From: Eubacteriaceae bacterium
GTDB taxonomy: Bacteria > Bacillota > Clostridia > Eubacteriales > Anaerofustaceae
Assembly (NCBI GenBank): GCA_009782515.1
Contig: WRIY01000002.1
Location: forward strand, 1 to 64,000
Direction: 5' to 3'
DNA: 64,000 nucleotides
Below the pieces are notes generated by a model. That model was not told where the DNA came from. It saw only the letters and a program-made list of their open reading frames with translations, and made no database searches. Of the stretch, positions 44,709 through 54,250 are shown piece by piece. The stretch's first letter is position 1. Each line of letters begins with the position of its first letter. Made by a program: the position numbers and the translations under genes.

Positions 44709-44980
44709 CATTCAAAAGGCGAAAGGATCATGGCCGGCAAATTTTGCAGCATGATATGGCAGCTATTGCCAAGGCAGCTGGCAATAGCCTTCAATTTCTT
44801 TGCACAAAAGGCGGCAATGATTGGCGGGCTGCCTGCGGCAATTCGCAGAATGCAGCTTATTGAAGGCTTTTTTGCCCTAAAAAGCAGCCTTCATTAAGAA
44901 ATTGCGCAAGCGCAAATACATTTTCTAGGCCTTTTTGTTTATTAGCAATATTGCGAAATTCAAATTCTTGTTCAGTTTTA
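44709..44980. other. intergenic region with two strong stem-loops
   Basis: CTATTGCC/GGCAATAG (44763-44787) forms a perfect 8-bp stem, probably the end of the MoxR-VWA transcript. A longer hairpin at 44861-44893 pairs TGAAGGCT with AGCCTTCA and TTTTT with AAAAA inside, and could terminate in both directions. No gene is supported here. Confidence 0.55.
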
Positions 44981-45009
44981 TTGTATTGTTTTTTTCATTA
45001 TGCTATAAT
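44981..45009 (+). promoter_or_regulatory. promoter of the TetR-family gene
   Basis: TTGTAT (44981-44986) and TATAAT (45004-45009) with a 17-base spacer lie 30 bp before the start codon. Confidence 0.6.
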
Positions 45010-45038
45010 TCTTCAAAAATATCATTCAGGAAGTTTAT

Positions 45039-45689
45039 ATGGCTGCTTACAAAAAAGGCATTGAGACCAAAGAACGGATTTTCCAATCAGCAAAAAAAAT
45101 GTTTTACGAATATGGATACAAATCTGCAACCATTGAAAAGATCGCTGACGAAGCTAATGTACCGATAGGGTTGGTAAATTATTACTTCAAAAAGAATGAG
45201 ATCCTATCGCTTGTATATACCCAATTTCTGCAGAGCATACGTAAGGAAATAGCTATTCAGGCAAACGATCTGCTGGAAAACCCACTGCAAAAGCATGTGA
45301 TTTTTACGCGAATCTTCTATACGATAATGCTTAATAACCATAGAAACCGTGAGCTATACAAAGAGATATTCATAAACCAGCTTGTAAAGGCTGATGCTGA
45401 CGATCTCGTTAGCGGAGATTTCATGGAGATCATAGGAACCTTCAATATTGACATTACCGAGCAGATTTTCAGGCGGCTTATGATTGCCGAATATGGCGCA
45501 AGAAGAGAGCTGCTGCTTGATCGCTACGATATCCTTGATCCAGAAAAATCAAAAGATTTCTTAAATTTCTTAGCCACAATATCTGTCAGGCTTGCCGGCG
45601 TTGACATTAAGCTGGTCATGCAAAATGTCCGCAAAGCAGAGGAAATTTTAAAACACATCGACTATTCAGACATAAAGTTTCTAATATAG
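45039..45689 (+). CDS. TetR/AcrR-family transcriptional regulator
   Basis: Residues 1-60 hold a helix-turn-helix of the TetR type (ETKERIFQSAKKMFYEYGYK, SATIEKIADEANVPIG, LVNYYFKKNEIL). The remaining ~155 residues are a helical ligand-binding and dimer domain with no recognisable sequence features. The gene stands alone; targets may be itself or neighbours, and no clear palindromic operator is seen. Start ATG with AGGA upstream. Length 216 residues. Confidence 0.85.
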   Translation: MAAYKKGIETKERIFQSAKKMFYEYGYKSATIEKIADEANVPIGLVNYYFKKNEILSLVYTQFLQSIRKEIAIQANDLLENPLQKHVIFTRIFYTIMLNNHRNRELYKEIFINQLVKADADDLVSGDFMEIIGTFNIDITEQIFRRLMIAEYGARRELLLDRYDILDPEKSKDFLNFLATISVRLAGVDIKLVMQNVRKAEEILKHIDYSDIKFLI

Positions 45690-45706
45690 CCAGCATTGCC
45701 CCAACC

Positions 45707-45733
45707 CTTGCTCCATTGCTGCGGAGCAAGGGG
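45707..45733. other. stem-loop between convergent tetR and valS
   Basis: CCCTTGCTCC and GGAGCAAGGG pair (10 bp) around an 8-base loop in the short gap between the two gene ends. T-tracts are missing on both sides, so it is a possible bidirectional 3'-end structure rather than a classic terminator. Confidence 0.5.
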
Positions 45734-45750
45734 CAGGCACTGCGAGATGG

Positions 45751-48099
45751 CTATATAGCAAAGCTAATAACCGAAGCTTTTGAGCACGCAACAAGATCGC
45801 TATGCGATTCAGCATACATATCAATGAATTCTGCAGGCACTCTCAGCTCATACGGGCCCATTTGCGCTCCCATTGAAAGATTATGCTCTGACTTATATTT
45901 ACGAATTTCATATATTGATTCTTTTAGCGCCTCTCCAAACAGCAGGTATGTTTCGTTAATGCCTGAATGCTTCCCCCAGGTGCATAAGTGGATTGATGCT
46001 TGGACCTCATGCGCTTTGTAGATGCTTTGGTAGATTGCTTCAGTAACATGGGGAACATACGGCCCATACATCTTAATGATGCTTAGCAGGGTGCTATATA
46101 GGGCATGAACGGCGCTTTGGTGATCTCTTTGGCTGCACTCGCCCGGGTTGTACAGGCGGGCCTTGGCTATTTCGATATAAATGCCGCAAAAATCCTTCCA
46201 AAAGAAATCATCTATAACTTTCCTTGCCGATCCTATTTCATATTCATTTAGCAGGCTTGCAGCGTTCATTTCAACCTGCTTTGAGCGCTCGGCAATATAT
46301 CGGTCGACAGGCAGATAATCCGGCTGATAGGCCAAATCAATGCCTTTTAGAAATGGCTCGGCAAAGTTGGCTGCATTCCAAAGCTTTGTAATAAACCTCT
46401 TTGCTATCCCAAGATCGCTTTGCGCAAAGTAAATGTCGGTGCCTAAGCGCGCCCCGGCAGTCCAGTAGCGCAGCGCGTCTGCTGAATGCTCGGCGATAAG
46501 GGCTTTGGGGTCAAGCTTGGCATTGCTCTTCGACTTGCTGATTTTTTCGCCTTTTTTAGCGAGGACAAATCCGCATACCATAAGATCCTTCCAAGGCATG
46601 CGGCCGGTATGGTACAGGCTTCTAACGATCGTGTAAAAGGTCCAAGTGCGGATTATCTCATGCGCATGCGTTCTCATTGACATAGGCGCCAGCTTGAGGC
46701 CAAGCCTCTCATTTATCTGGGGAGTTAGACTCGATGTCGCCCAAGTGTCAAATACGGCAGTTTCAGGCACGAATTCATCGCAGCCGCATGTGCAGGCAGA
46801 TTCAGGCTCGCTGTGCGCCGGATCTATTGGCAACTGGCTTTTGGCCGCGAAAGCAGGTTTTGCGCATTTTTTGCAGTACCAGATCGGCAAGGGGATGCCA
46901 AAGAATCGCTGGCGCGAAATGCACCAGTCCCACTTGAGGCTCTCAACCCAGGCAGTGTATCTGTGCTTCATGTATTCAGGATGCCAGCTAATCTCATCAG
47001 CAGCGCTAAGAAAGCTTTCGCGGCTGTCCAAAATGCTTATATACCATTGCCGCGAGGGTATTATTTCAATTGGGGTGCCGCACCGCTCATGGATGCCAAC
47101 CGAATGCACAGCGTATTCCTGCTTTGCCACAAGGCCTTTAGCAGTGAGAATGCTTATTATCTCGCTTCTTGCCTGCTCGATCTCCATCCCCCCTATATAA
47201 GGCACTTCACCAAAGACAACCCCGTTGTGCAAAATGGACTTCTTGTATTCCAAGGTGTATTCGCTATGCCACAAAGCGTCGGTTGCGTCTCCAAATGTAG
47301 AGCACATTGCAAGGCCGGAGCCTGTGGACATGTTAACTTTTTCATCTGCCATAATCGGGACGCTAAAGCCATACAGCGGCACAGTAGCGCTTTTGCCGAT
47401 ATAGCTTTGGTATCGCTCGTCTTGCGGATTTGCAAACAGGCATACAGTGCTATAGAGCAGTTCAGGCCTTGTTGTCGCAACCAGAAGGGCTTCATCGCCA
47501 ACATAAAACGGCAGGTATACAAAAGAGCTCGCCATTTCTAAAGTGCCAAGCTCAGCCTGGGCTATGGATGTCTGGCACTCCACACACCAAAGCACAGGCG
47601 CGTCTTTGGCATACGCTTTGCCGGCGTGCACAAGATCCAGAAATAGCTCTTGTGATATTTTGGCTGTTTCAGGGCTAATTGTCTGGTACTCAAGCGACCA
47701 GTCAACGGAAAATCCGAGGGATCTGAAGAACTGCCTGAATTGGCTTTCATATTGCCCGATAATGCTGCTGCTGATTTGCCTCAGATCGCTATGCGCGAGA
47801 TCTTTTGCGCGATACCCGGTTTCCGCCTCGATAAGGCGTTCTGTCGGCAAGCCGTTGTCATCAAATCCAAACGGGTAGAATACATTCAGGCCTTGCATTC
47901 TTTTGAAGCGAGCGATAATTTCTGCCTGTGTATACGAGAACAGATGCCCCAGGTGAAGGCTGCCGCTTACTGTTGGCGGCGGAGTGTCTATAGAATACAG
48001 CTCGCCATCTTTGCTTTCATCAAATCGGTAAATTTGTTCGCTTTCCCAAAAATTTTGCATTTGCCGCTCTGTTGTTGAAAAGTCATACTGTTTTTTCAC
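45751..48099 (-). CDS. valS: valyl-tRNA synthetase, archaeal-like type
   Basis: ValRS charges tRNA-Val. The class I motifs are SGSLHLGHLF (HIGH) and KISKSKS (KMSKS). The editing domain is marked by TTRPELLYST, and zinc-finger-type cysteines occur at YCKKCAKPAF and CTCGCDEF. The wording DTPPPTVSGSLHLGHLFSYT and YPFGFDDNGLPTERLIE, and the 782-residue length, match the shorter archaeal/rickettsial-type ValRS rather than the standard ~880-residue bacterial form with PPNVTGxLHxGH and a carboxy coiled coil. The start is GTG at 48099 with GGAGGA upstream. It is controlled by a T-box leader. Confidence 0.92.
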   Translation of the reverse strand: MKKQYDFSTTERQMQNFWESEQIYRFDESKDGELYSIDTPPPTVSGSLHLGHLFSYTQAEIIARFKRMQGLNVFYPFGFDDNGLPTERLIEAETGYRAKDLAHSDLRQISSSIIGQYESQFRQFFRSLGFSVDWSLEYQTISPETAKISQELFLDLVHAGKAYAKDAPVLWCVECQTSIAQAELGTLEMASSFVYLPFYVGDEALLVATTRPELLYSTVCLFANPQDERYQSYIGKSATVPLYGFSVPIMADEKVNMSTGSGLAMCSTFGDATDALWHSEYTLEYKKSILHNGVVFGEVPYIGGMEIEQARSEIISILTAKGLVAKQEYAVHSVGIHERCGTPIEIIPSRQWYISILDSRESFLSAADEISWHPEYMKHRYTAWVESLKWDWCISRQRFFGIPLPIWYCKKCAKPAFAAKSQLPIDPAHSEPESACTCGCDEFVPETAVFDTWATSSLTPQINERLGLKLAPMSMRTHAHEIIRTWTFYTIVRSLYHTGRMPWKDLMVCGFVLAKKGEKISKSKSNAKLDPKALIAEHSADALRYWTAGARLGTDIYFAQSDLGIAKRFITKLWNAANFAEPFLKGIDLAYQPDYLPVDRYIAERSKQVEMNAASLLNEYEIGSARKVIDDFFWKDFCGIYIEIAKARLYNPGECSQRDHQSAVHALYSTLLSIIKMYGPYVPHVTEAIYQSIYKAHEVQASIHLCTWGKHSGINETYLLFGEALKESIYEIRKYKSEHNLSMGAQMGPYELRVPAEFIDMYAESHSDLVACSKASVISFAI

Positions 48100-48111
48100 T
48101 TTGCTCCTCCA

Positions 48112-48420
48112 ATGAGTGTTAGTCCGGAATACAAAAACGCCCCAAGCAGCTGTTGCCGCCTGGGGCGAACGCAATCGTCCGTGGTACCACCCAATTTCAG
48201 AGAAGTTATCTCTGCTCTCAGCCGGTGCGGGATAGATAAAATCTGTCCGAGACCGTTTTCCTTTTTACGGTGGAAATTTCCGTTGAAGCCTACTTAGCTT
48301 GGCGCTGTTCGGTCCACAGCTCAGGGGCTACCTTCCATTCTTTCGTCGCGAAAGCTTGCACCAAGCGCTTTCTCTCTAAGCCTAAGAAAGAATGTACTCC
48401 TCCCCGTCATTGCCTTTAGT
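48112..48420 (-). promoter_or_regulatory. T-box leader for valS
   Basis: On the minus strand the conserved T-box GGGTGGTACCACGG (48180-48193) precedes a terminator whose stem pairs CGCCCCA with TGGGGCG, followed by TTTTT (48133-48167). Uncharged tRNA-Val would bind and favour the antiterminator. The UGGU bulge fits a discriminator A, which the tRNA-Val in this window has. A GTA in the GGAAGGTAGCC segment is the likely specifier codon (Val). A TATACT just upstream (about 48437-48442) may be the -10. Confidence 0.88.
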
Positions 48421-48562
48421 GTATTCCAGTCCATATAGTATACTTCATTTTACAGGCAAACGCCTCTTTTTTTTTCGCATTTGCGCGAAGTTATTGCAAT
48501 TGGCATGCAGCTCATGGCGCCTTGCGAAATTGCCAAGCTATTATGCGCCCAAAAAATGCTAA

Positions 48563-48584
48563 GAGCGCACACTTATGCGCGCTC
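48563..48584 (-). terminator. terminator of the small basic-protein gene
   Basis: A 9-bp stem (GAGCGCGCA with TGTGCGCTC in minus-strand sense, one G-U pair) around loop TAAG is followed six bases later by TTTTTT. It lies 16 bp after the stop of the gene at 48601-48768. Confidence 0.65.
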
Positions 48585-48600
48585 ACTCGGCATTGGCTTC

Positions 48601-48768
48601 CTACTTGCGCTTTCCTTTGCGCTGCTGTTTTGCGCTGTTTGTTGTTGAGAGCTGGCTTTGCTCGGATGTTGACGTAAGCTGCGGCTCACTGATGCTTGAA
48701 AGCCCTTCGCTAACTTTCGGGCTGGCAGGGCTCTGCTGTGGCGCGCGTTTGCGGTTTTTCTTGGCCAT
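48601..48768 (-). CDS. small basic, serine-rich protein, unknown
   Basis: The 55-residue product begins MAKKNRKRAPQQ and ends KQQRKGKRK, with a Ser/Thr/Gln-rich middle. GCGAGG is 6 bases before the ATG and an intrinsic terminator follows, so it looks like a genuine short gene. Both ends are very basic, suggesting nucleic-acid binding. The composition recalls small acid-soluble or ribosome-associated proteins but matches none that I know. The longer upstream frame to 48927 is not supported. Confidence 0.5.
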   Translation of the reverse strand: MAKKNRKRAPQQSPASPKVSEGLSSISEPQLTSTSEQSQLSTTNSAKQQRKGKRK

Positions 48769-49296
48769 TTTAAACCTCGCATTGGATTTTGTACTTTTAT
48801 TGTTTCCTCTTTTGAGCAAAAAATAACACCTATATCCATGCAATTGCCAAGAAAATGCATGTGAAAATTGATATGAATGCAGCATTATGATACTATTTAT
48901 AGAAATGGGCGTGCATGTTTGAGGCATGCAAAACGCTGCTTAGCAACACTAAATTCTCATAAACAGGCAGCAACTAAACTACTATTAGCTGATATAGCTG
49001 CACAAATTGCAAATGCTGCATCTGCGTTTGTTGGCCACAGGCCGCCATGTGCAATCCTTTGAAGTATAGGCAGTAACGGATTTGATTTGATAGCCACAGT
49101 TGGCATGCCATTGTTAGCGCAGCCATATGCTTGGCGTTTATATCTATTTCTTCCAATGCCTAAAAAAATGCTATGCGAAACACAGCGTAGAATAAATTAT
49201 AAGCCAGGCTTGCTTATGCCCTGCAGGCAGGCATAAAACAGCATCTATGCAATTATACTTATGCATGGATTTATGTAAGGTTGAAAGGCAGGATAT
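48769..49296. other. intergenic stretch before the peptidase genes
   Basis: No gene is supported over about 530 bp. TTATGCC/GGCATAA around 49213-49236 forms a stem-loop upstream of the peptidase gene. The rest is A-T-rich with short frames lacking ribosome sites. Confidence 0.35.
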
Positions 49297-50550
49297 ATGA
49301 CAAAAGACTTTTGTGCAAGTGCAAGATCATCGCTGCTTGATGGTTTGCCGGAAAATTCAATAGCGCTAATATACAGCGGGCAGGTTCAAGCTGCATCCAA
49401 TGATACAGATTACCCTTTCGAGGTGAATAGGAATTTCTACTATTTTACATCAATATCACAGCCGGGGCTTTTCTTTATGGCATGCAAAACGCCAACAGGG
49501 GCTGCTGAAATCCTATTTATTCCCAGAGTTGATCTTACAAAGGAAAAATGGACCGGGAAGATGCAAACCCCTGAAAGCTGTAATGAGGCAAGCGGCATAT
49601 CTGATGTAAGGTTTATTGATGAAATGGAAAATGTCATTGCTTCACTGGCGTCAAGGGGCATGAAGAATCTGTATCTTTATTCGAAAAACCTATATGACTA
49701 TCAGGCTATCCCTTATGAAAATGTAATCAGGCAAAGAATGTCTGAGAAATACCCGGGCTTTGAAATCAGGGATTTGTCGCCCATTACTGAAAAGCAAAGA
49801 AGCATAAAGGCTGATAGCGAGATAGACAAAATGAAAATTGCAGCCCGCCTGACAAAGCAAGCCCTTGATGAGGTTGTTAGCGCATTAAGGCCAGGCATGA
49901 AGGAATATGAAGCGCAGGCAGTTTTCGAGTATACAGTTAAGAGGCATGGAGGCAATATTGGCTTTAATACTATCACAGCCAGCGGCGAAAATGCTGTTTC
50001 CCTGCACTATACGTCAAACCAGGCCACGATGCCACAAGGCGATTTGCTGCTAATTGACTGCGGGGCATCATATGGGAATTATTGCGCTGATGTTACCAGG
50101 ACATACCCTGTTAGCGGCTCTTTTACTGAGGAGCAGCTTAAAATATACAATATAGTGCTTGGGGCAAATGAGCATATCATAAGCCTTGTCAAGCCGGGCA
50201 CAACGCTTGCGCAGCTTGATGAGTCGCTGATCGCTTTTTATGAAAAGGAGCTTGCCGAGGCAGGCTTAATAGACTCTGCAGATGAAATAGCCGAATATTA
50301 TTACCACAGCGTTTCCCATTCCCTCGGCCTTGATGTGCATGATGCTTTAAGCAAGCATGCCCCTTTGGAGCCAGGCATGGTTATAACAGTGGAGCCGGGG
50401 CTGTATTTTTCCGGCCTTGGAATCGGCATACGCATAGAAGACGATGTATTGGTTACAGAAAACGGGAACATTGTGCTTACTTCAGACATAGCAAAAGCGC
50501 CTAATGAAATTGAAGAAATAATGAACATATTCGAACTGGGCAGTATTTGA
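49297..50550 (+). CDS. M24 family aminopeptidase (Xaa-Pro aminopeptidase-like)
   Basis: The 417-residue protein has an amino-terminal aminopeptidase P-type domain and a creatinase-fold catalytic domain. The metal ligands are in [19 protein letters not shown] (two Asp), HSLGLDVHD (His), VEPGLYF (Glu) and [14 protein letters not shown] (Glu). It would remove amino-terminal residues preceding proline. It is followed by the M18 aminopeptidase 20 bp downstream, forming a peptide-breakdown pair. Start ATG with a moderate ribosome site. Confidence 0.9.
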   Translation: MTKDFCASARSSLLDGLPENSIALIYSGQVQAASNDTDYPFEVNRNFYYFTSISQPGLFFMACKTPTGAAEILFIPRVDLTKEKWTGKMQTPESCNEASGISDVRFIDEMENVIASLASRGMKNLYLYSKNLYDYQAIPYENVIRQRMSEKYPGFEIRDLSPITEKQRSIKADSEIDKMKIAARLTKQALDEVVSALRPGMKEYEAQAVFEYTVKRHGGNIGFNTITASGENAVSLHYTSNQATMPQGDLLLIDCGASYGNYCADVTRTYPVSGSFTEEQLKIYNIVLGANEHIISLVKPGTTLAQLDESLIAFYEKELAEAGLIDSADEIAEYYYHSVSHSLGLDVHDALSKHAPLEPGMVITVEPGLYFSGLGIGIRIEDDVLVTENGNIVLTSDIAKAPNEIEEIMNIFELGSI

Positions 50551-50570
50551 GTTTAGAAAGGCGAATTCAT

Positions 50571-51965
50571 TTGGATTATAAAGAATTAGAAAAAGAGCTT
50601 GGCTATGAGAAGGAAAGCTCTTGGGGCGGCAAAGCCGCAGAAATTGAGGCATTCTCAGAACGCTATAAGAACTTTTTGGCAAACAAGACAGAAAGGGAAT
50701 GCGCTGCTTATGCGCAAGCCCTGTCAAAAGAGTTTGGCTTTATAGAGCTTAGCAGCGTCGATGGAAAGCTCAAGGCAGGCGACAAAGTGTACGCGCTCGG
50801 CAAAGGCAAGATTCTAATGCTGGCTGCTATAGGCACAGCGCCTTTGAGCGAAGGGCTTAACATTGCCGCTGCCCATATAGACGCCCCGAGAATAGATCTA
50901 AAGCCGGTGCCTTTGTATGAAGACAGCGGATTAGCTTTTTTCAAAACCCATTACTATGGCGGAATCAAAAAATACCAGTGGCTCACCATACCCCTTGCGC
51001 TTCATGGCGTTATTTATACCAAAGATGGCGCAAAGCTTGAAATCTGCATTGGGGAAGATGAAAGCGATCCTGTGTTTGTTATATCGGATCTTCTCGTTCA
51101 CCTGGCAGCTGACCAGATGCAAAAGAAGGCTTCTGATGTTGTTTCAGGCGAGCAGCTGAATGTCATAGTTGGCAGTATACCGCTTGCTGAGAGCGATGTA
51201 TCAAACAAGGTAAAGCTAAATATCTTGAACATGCTGAATGAAAAATACGCTATCAGCGAAGAAAGCTTCCTTACTGCCGAGCTTGAAATAGTTCCTGCAG
51301 GAAAGGCCAGGGATGTTGGGTTTGACAGAGGCATGATAATGGGCTATGCGCACGATGATCGCTCAAACAGCTTTGCTGCGCTCGCAGCGCTGCTTGGCAG
51401 CAGCGATCTGCATAGAACAAGCATTGTGCTGCTCTCTGACAAAGAGGAAGTTGGCAGCGAAGGCTCAACAGGAATGCAAAGCCGGTTTTTTGAAAACATG
51501 ATGGCGGAAATTATCGAGCTTACTGGCGACGGGCATTCTGATCTTGTTCTCAGAAGATGCCTTGCAAACTCGCGAGTGCTGTCAATGGACGTTACAGTAG
51601 CCTATGATCCGACATTCTCAGAGGCATTTGAAAAGCCAAACACAGCCCTGCTTGGATTTGGGGCAAGCCTGGTGAAATACGTAGGATCAAGAGGCAAGTC
51701 TGGCAGCAACGATGCCAACAGCGAATATATGCAGTGGCTGGCCAGCCTTCTAAAAGATAATGATGTAGCTTACCAGACAGGTGAGCTTGGCAAGGTTGAT
51801 CAAGGCGGAGGCGGCACAGTTGCCTACATGCTTGCAAAGTATGGCGCAGACACTATAGACTATGGAGTGCCGGTGCTGTCAATGCATGCGCCGTATGAGC
51901 TGATAAGCAAAGCTGATCTTTATTCCTGCTATGAAGGCGCAAAAGCCTTTTTCGCATCAGTTTAG
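50571..51965 (+). CDS. M18 family aminopeptidase
   Basis: This zinc aminopeptidase has the ligands in AAAHIDAPRIDLKP (His-Asp), DKEEVGSEG (Glu), YAHDDRSNSFAAL and a carboxy-terminal SMHAPYE (His). At 464 residues it matches clostridial M18 enzymes. AAAGG 11 bases upstream supports the TTG at 50571, whose frame starts MDYKELEKELGYEKESSW; the TTG at 50547 lies inside the previous gene end. A perfect hairpin (TTTAGGC/GCCTAAA) contains the stop codon. Confidence 0.88.
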   Translation: MDYKELEKELGYEKESSWGGKAAEIEAFSERYKNFLANKTERECAAYAQALSKEFGFIELSSVDGKLKAGDKVYALGKGKILMLAAIGTAPLSEGLNIAAAHIDAPRIDLKPVPLYEDSGLAFFKTHYYGGIKKYQWLTIPLALHGVIYTKDGAKLEICIGEDESDPVFVISDLLVHLAADQMQKKASDVVSGEQLNVIVGSIPLAESDVSNKVKLNILNMLNEKYAISEESFLTAELEIVPAGKARDVGFDRGMIMGYAHDDRSNSFAALAALLGSSDLHRTSIVLLSDKEEVGSEGSTGMQSRFFENMMAEIIELTGDGHSDLVLRRCLANSRVLSMDVTVAYDPTFSEAFEKPNTALLGFGASLVKYVGSRGKSGSNDANSEYMQWLASLLKDNDVAYQTGELGKVDQGGGGTVAYMLAKYGADTIDYGVPVLSMHAPYELISKADLYSCYEGAKAFFASV

Positions 51966-52052
51966 GCGCGAGCCTAAAAATGCCAAAGCGGCAAACACGA
52001 TTTATTGAAAAAAAGCCAGTGCAGAAATCATCTGCCTGGCCTATTTGTTTTG

Positions 52053-52898
52053 CTATAAATTGCCTTTGTATACATAAAGCAGATGATCTTGCGCCACTTT
52101 TGCCAGCGACTCGACAGTCTCGACGGGTGTTGGCTGCATATGGGCCATCTTGTAGCGGGGAAAGAATCTGGATATATGCAGTGGAATATCAGGCGATATT
52201 TCAGCAAGCCACGAAGCGAGCTCGCCCATTTCCTCTTTTGTGTCATTTTGGCCGGGGATAATTAGCGTTGTTGCTTCCACATGCGCTGATTGTGAGGCTG
52301 CCTTTACAGCAGCCTTAACAGTATCAAGATCCCCTCCATGCCTTGTGTAGAAATCATGCCTGAAAGACTTAATGTCAATATTGAGCGCATGTATAAATGG
52401 CAGCAGCATTCGCAAAGGCTCGCTATTGATAAGGCCGTTTGTCACTGCAACCACCTTTTGGGACTCAGATCCCAAAAGCTGTGCGCACTCCAGCAAGTAC
52501 TCATACGCTACAAACGGCTCATTATACGTAAATGCTACCCCTATGCTGGCCTTGGCAGAAAGCGCGAGCTCCAGCAGCCTGTCGGGAGAGTAGTATTCGG
52601 TTTGGGGAGTTTGCTGGCTTATAGCGTAGTTTTGGCAGAAGCTGCAGTGCATGCTGCATCCATAGCTGCCAACCGAGAGTATTTGCGATCCCGGATAAAA
52701 CCTCCGCAAAGGCTTCTTTTCTATCGGGTCAAGGGCAATGCTTGAGAGCTGCCCATAGCTGGCAGGCACCAGCTTGCCGGAGACGTTTTCCCTGGCTTTG
52801 CAGATGCCGCTGGCCCCTGGCTTTATGCGGCAAAAATGGGGGCATAGCTGGCAATGCGCGCTATCGCCTACAGCCTCATAAAATGCAGCCTCTTTCAT
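52053..52898 (-). CDS. amrS: AmmeMemoRadiSam system radical-SAM enzyme
   Basis: This is a radical-SAM protein of the AmmeMemoRadiSam group. The motif CSMHCSFCQNYAIS (CxxxCxxC) is preceded by CQLCPHFCRIKPGASGIC, a distinctive cysteine-rich amino terminus. It is complete at 281 residues. The start overlaps the end of the upstream Memo-AMMECR1 fusion (ATGA), so both make one operon. The reaction is unknown for the family. Confidence 0.9.
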   Translation of the reverse strand: MKEAAFYEAVGDSAHCQLCPHFCRIKPGASGICKARENVSGKLVPASYGQLSSIALDPIEKKPLRRFYPGSQILSVGSYGCSMHCSFCQNYAISQQTPQTEYYSPDRLLELALSAKASIGVAFTYNEPFVAYEYLLECAQLLGSESQKVVAVTNGLINSEPLRMLLPFIHALNIDIKSFRHDFYTRHGGDLDTVKAAVKAASQSAHVEATTLIIPGQNDTKEEMGELASWLAEISPDIPLHISRFFPRYKMAHMQPTPVETVESLAKVAQDHLLYVYKGNL

Positions 52899-54250
52899 GA
52901 ATGCCTCACAACCTCAAAGCGCTCTATCAAATAGGGTTCGCTTTGGCTAATGCCCCCCTTGCGCAATGCTATTGAGATTTGCTCTTTGACTGTGTCAACT
53001 CCACTAAGGTTTGGCAGCAGCAAGCCGCGCCGTGATCCCGAAGAGACTATTATTCCATACTTTTTTGCGTTAAGCACGGACATTTCGCTGACAGGCTCAG
53101 GCGTTGACAAAACGTCTACGCTATACACAAGCTCGTCAAGCTCGCTGTGCTCAACCGGATCAAATCGCGAATCTTTCGAGCAAGACGAAATGCTGTTTTG
53201 GATTATTTCTTCAGCGATGCTTGGGCAAGTGGGGTAAATGGTGCCTATACAGCCTCGCAATTCTCCGTTTTTGTATATGGAGACAAACACGCCTGCCTGC
53301 TCTTCAGCCATTTCGGGCGGAAGGCGCTCTGGCAGCACTGCCGGCTCGCCATATAAAACAAAATTCTCAACATTCATGCGGGCTAGGCGCACATACGCAT
53401 CTTCAGAGCTTCTGGTAGCTTCAAGCCTGCTTTCATAATCAGAAACGATATCGGCCAGCAGGCTATCGCGCATTCCAACCGAGCGTATAGAAGCTGTGAG
53501 ATAGCCAACTCCGTATGGGGCTTCATACGAATATACTTCGCTTTCAAAGTCCAAGCCGTCAAACACTCCTGCCAGCATTACAAGGCTTCTTAGGCCGCAT
53601 TCAGCAGCTGCGTTGGCAACAGCAGGATCTATAGCCATCAGTTTTTTGAAATCGCCTTCCTGCAGGCATTCCATTACGTAGCGATCATGCAAAGCGCCTT
53701 CCGGCGCAAGCCCGTATGAGCCTGTTTCTGAGAGCTTGTGCGACATATCCCCGCTTGCCACAATGACAGCATTGCGCCCCAGCTTCTCGATAGCCAGGCG
53801 CACACACATGCCAAACCGGTAATGATCTATCAGGGAAAATCCGGACAATCCGATTCTTACAATTTTATCGTGCTTAATAAAATGAAGCGGCACCATGCTT
53901 GCATGATCAAGCGCTTTGTCAACCTCTCCCAGAAAGCCGGCGCGTATGCCGTTTTCCTCAGCTATTTCGCCGATGAGCGCTGCAAGCTCGCTGTCGTAGC
54001 CAACGGAGTATTTGGCTTGGGGCGCGTTGTAGAGCCCGAAATTGCCATGCGCTTGCCGGCCCGGCGAAATGTGCAGGTAGTCTGAGTAGATAATGCTGTG
54101 AGGGGAGAAGATTACCAAAACATCAGGGCTGGCCTGTTTGGCCTCTAGTGCGATTTTTTTGTATGCTGCCCTTGTTGCAGGGATTTCATCAGGCCCTCCG
54201 ACTTCTTCTATGATTAAAGGCGGATGTGGCACTAAACATCCATAGAGCAT
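52895..54250 (-). CDS. Memo-like protein fused to AMMECR1 domain
   Basis: Residues 1-260 are a MEMO1/class III extradiol dioxygenase-like domain (GCLVPHPPLI, FSPHSIIYSDY, ASGDMSHKLSETGSYG). Residues ~275-451 are an AMMECR1 domain (GVFVSIYKNGELRGCIGT, FDPVEHSEL, GIIVSSGSRRGLLLPNL). The three-component AmmeMemoRadiSam set is thus complete with the next gene. Function is unknown; a modification pathway for a cellular substrate is suspected. Length 451 residues. Confidence 0.9.
   Translation of the reverse strand: MLYGCLVPHPPLIIEEVGGPDEIPATRAAYKKIALEAKQASPDVLVIFSPHSIIYSDYLHISPGRQAHGNFGLYNAPQAKYSVGYDSELAALIGEIAEENGIRAGFLGEVDKALDHASMVPLHFIKHDKIVRIGLSGFSLIDHYRFGMCVRLAIEKLGRNAVIVASGDMSHKLSETGSYGLAPEGALHDRYVMECLQEGDFKKLMAIDPAVANAAAECGLRSLVMLAGVFDGLDFESEVYSYEAPYGVGYLTASIRSVGMRDSLLADIVSDYESRLEATRSSEDAYVRLARMNVENFVLYGEPAVLPERLPPEMAEEQAGVFVSIYKNGELRGCIGTIYPTCPSIAEEIIQNSISSCSKDSRFDPVEHSELDELVYSVDVLSTPEPVSEMSVLNAKKYGIIVSSGSRRGLLLPNLSGVDTVKEQISIALRKGGISQSEPYLIERFEVVRHS

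Noticed and set aside
46486-48297. Long plus-strand frames opposite valS, up to 242 codons
   Set aside because: Antisense shadows of a clear synthetase and its T-box; no domain resemblance.
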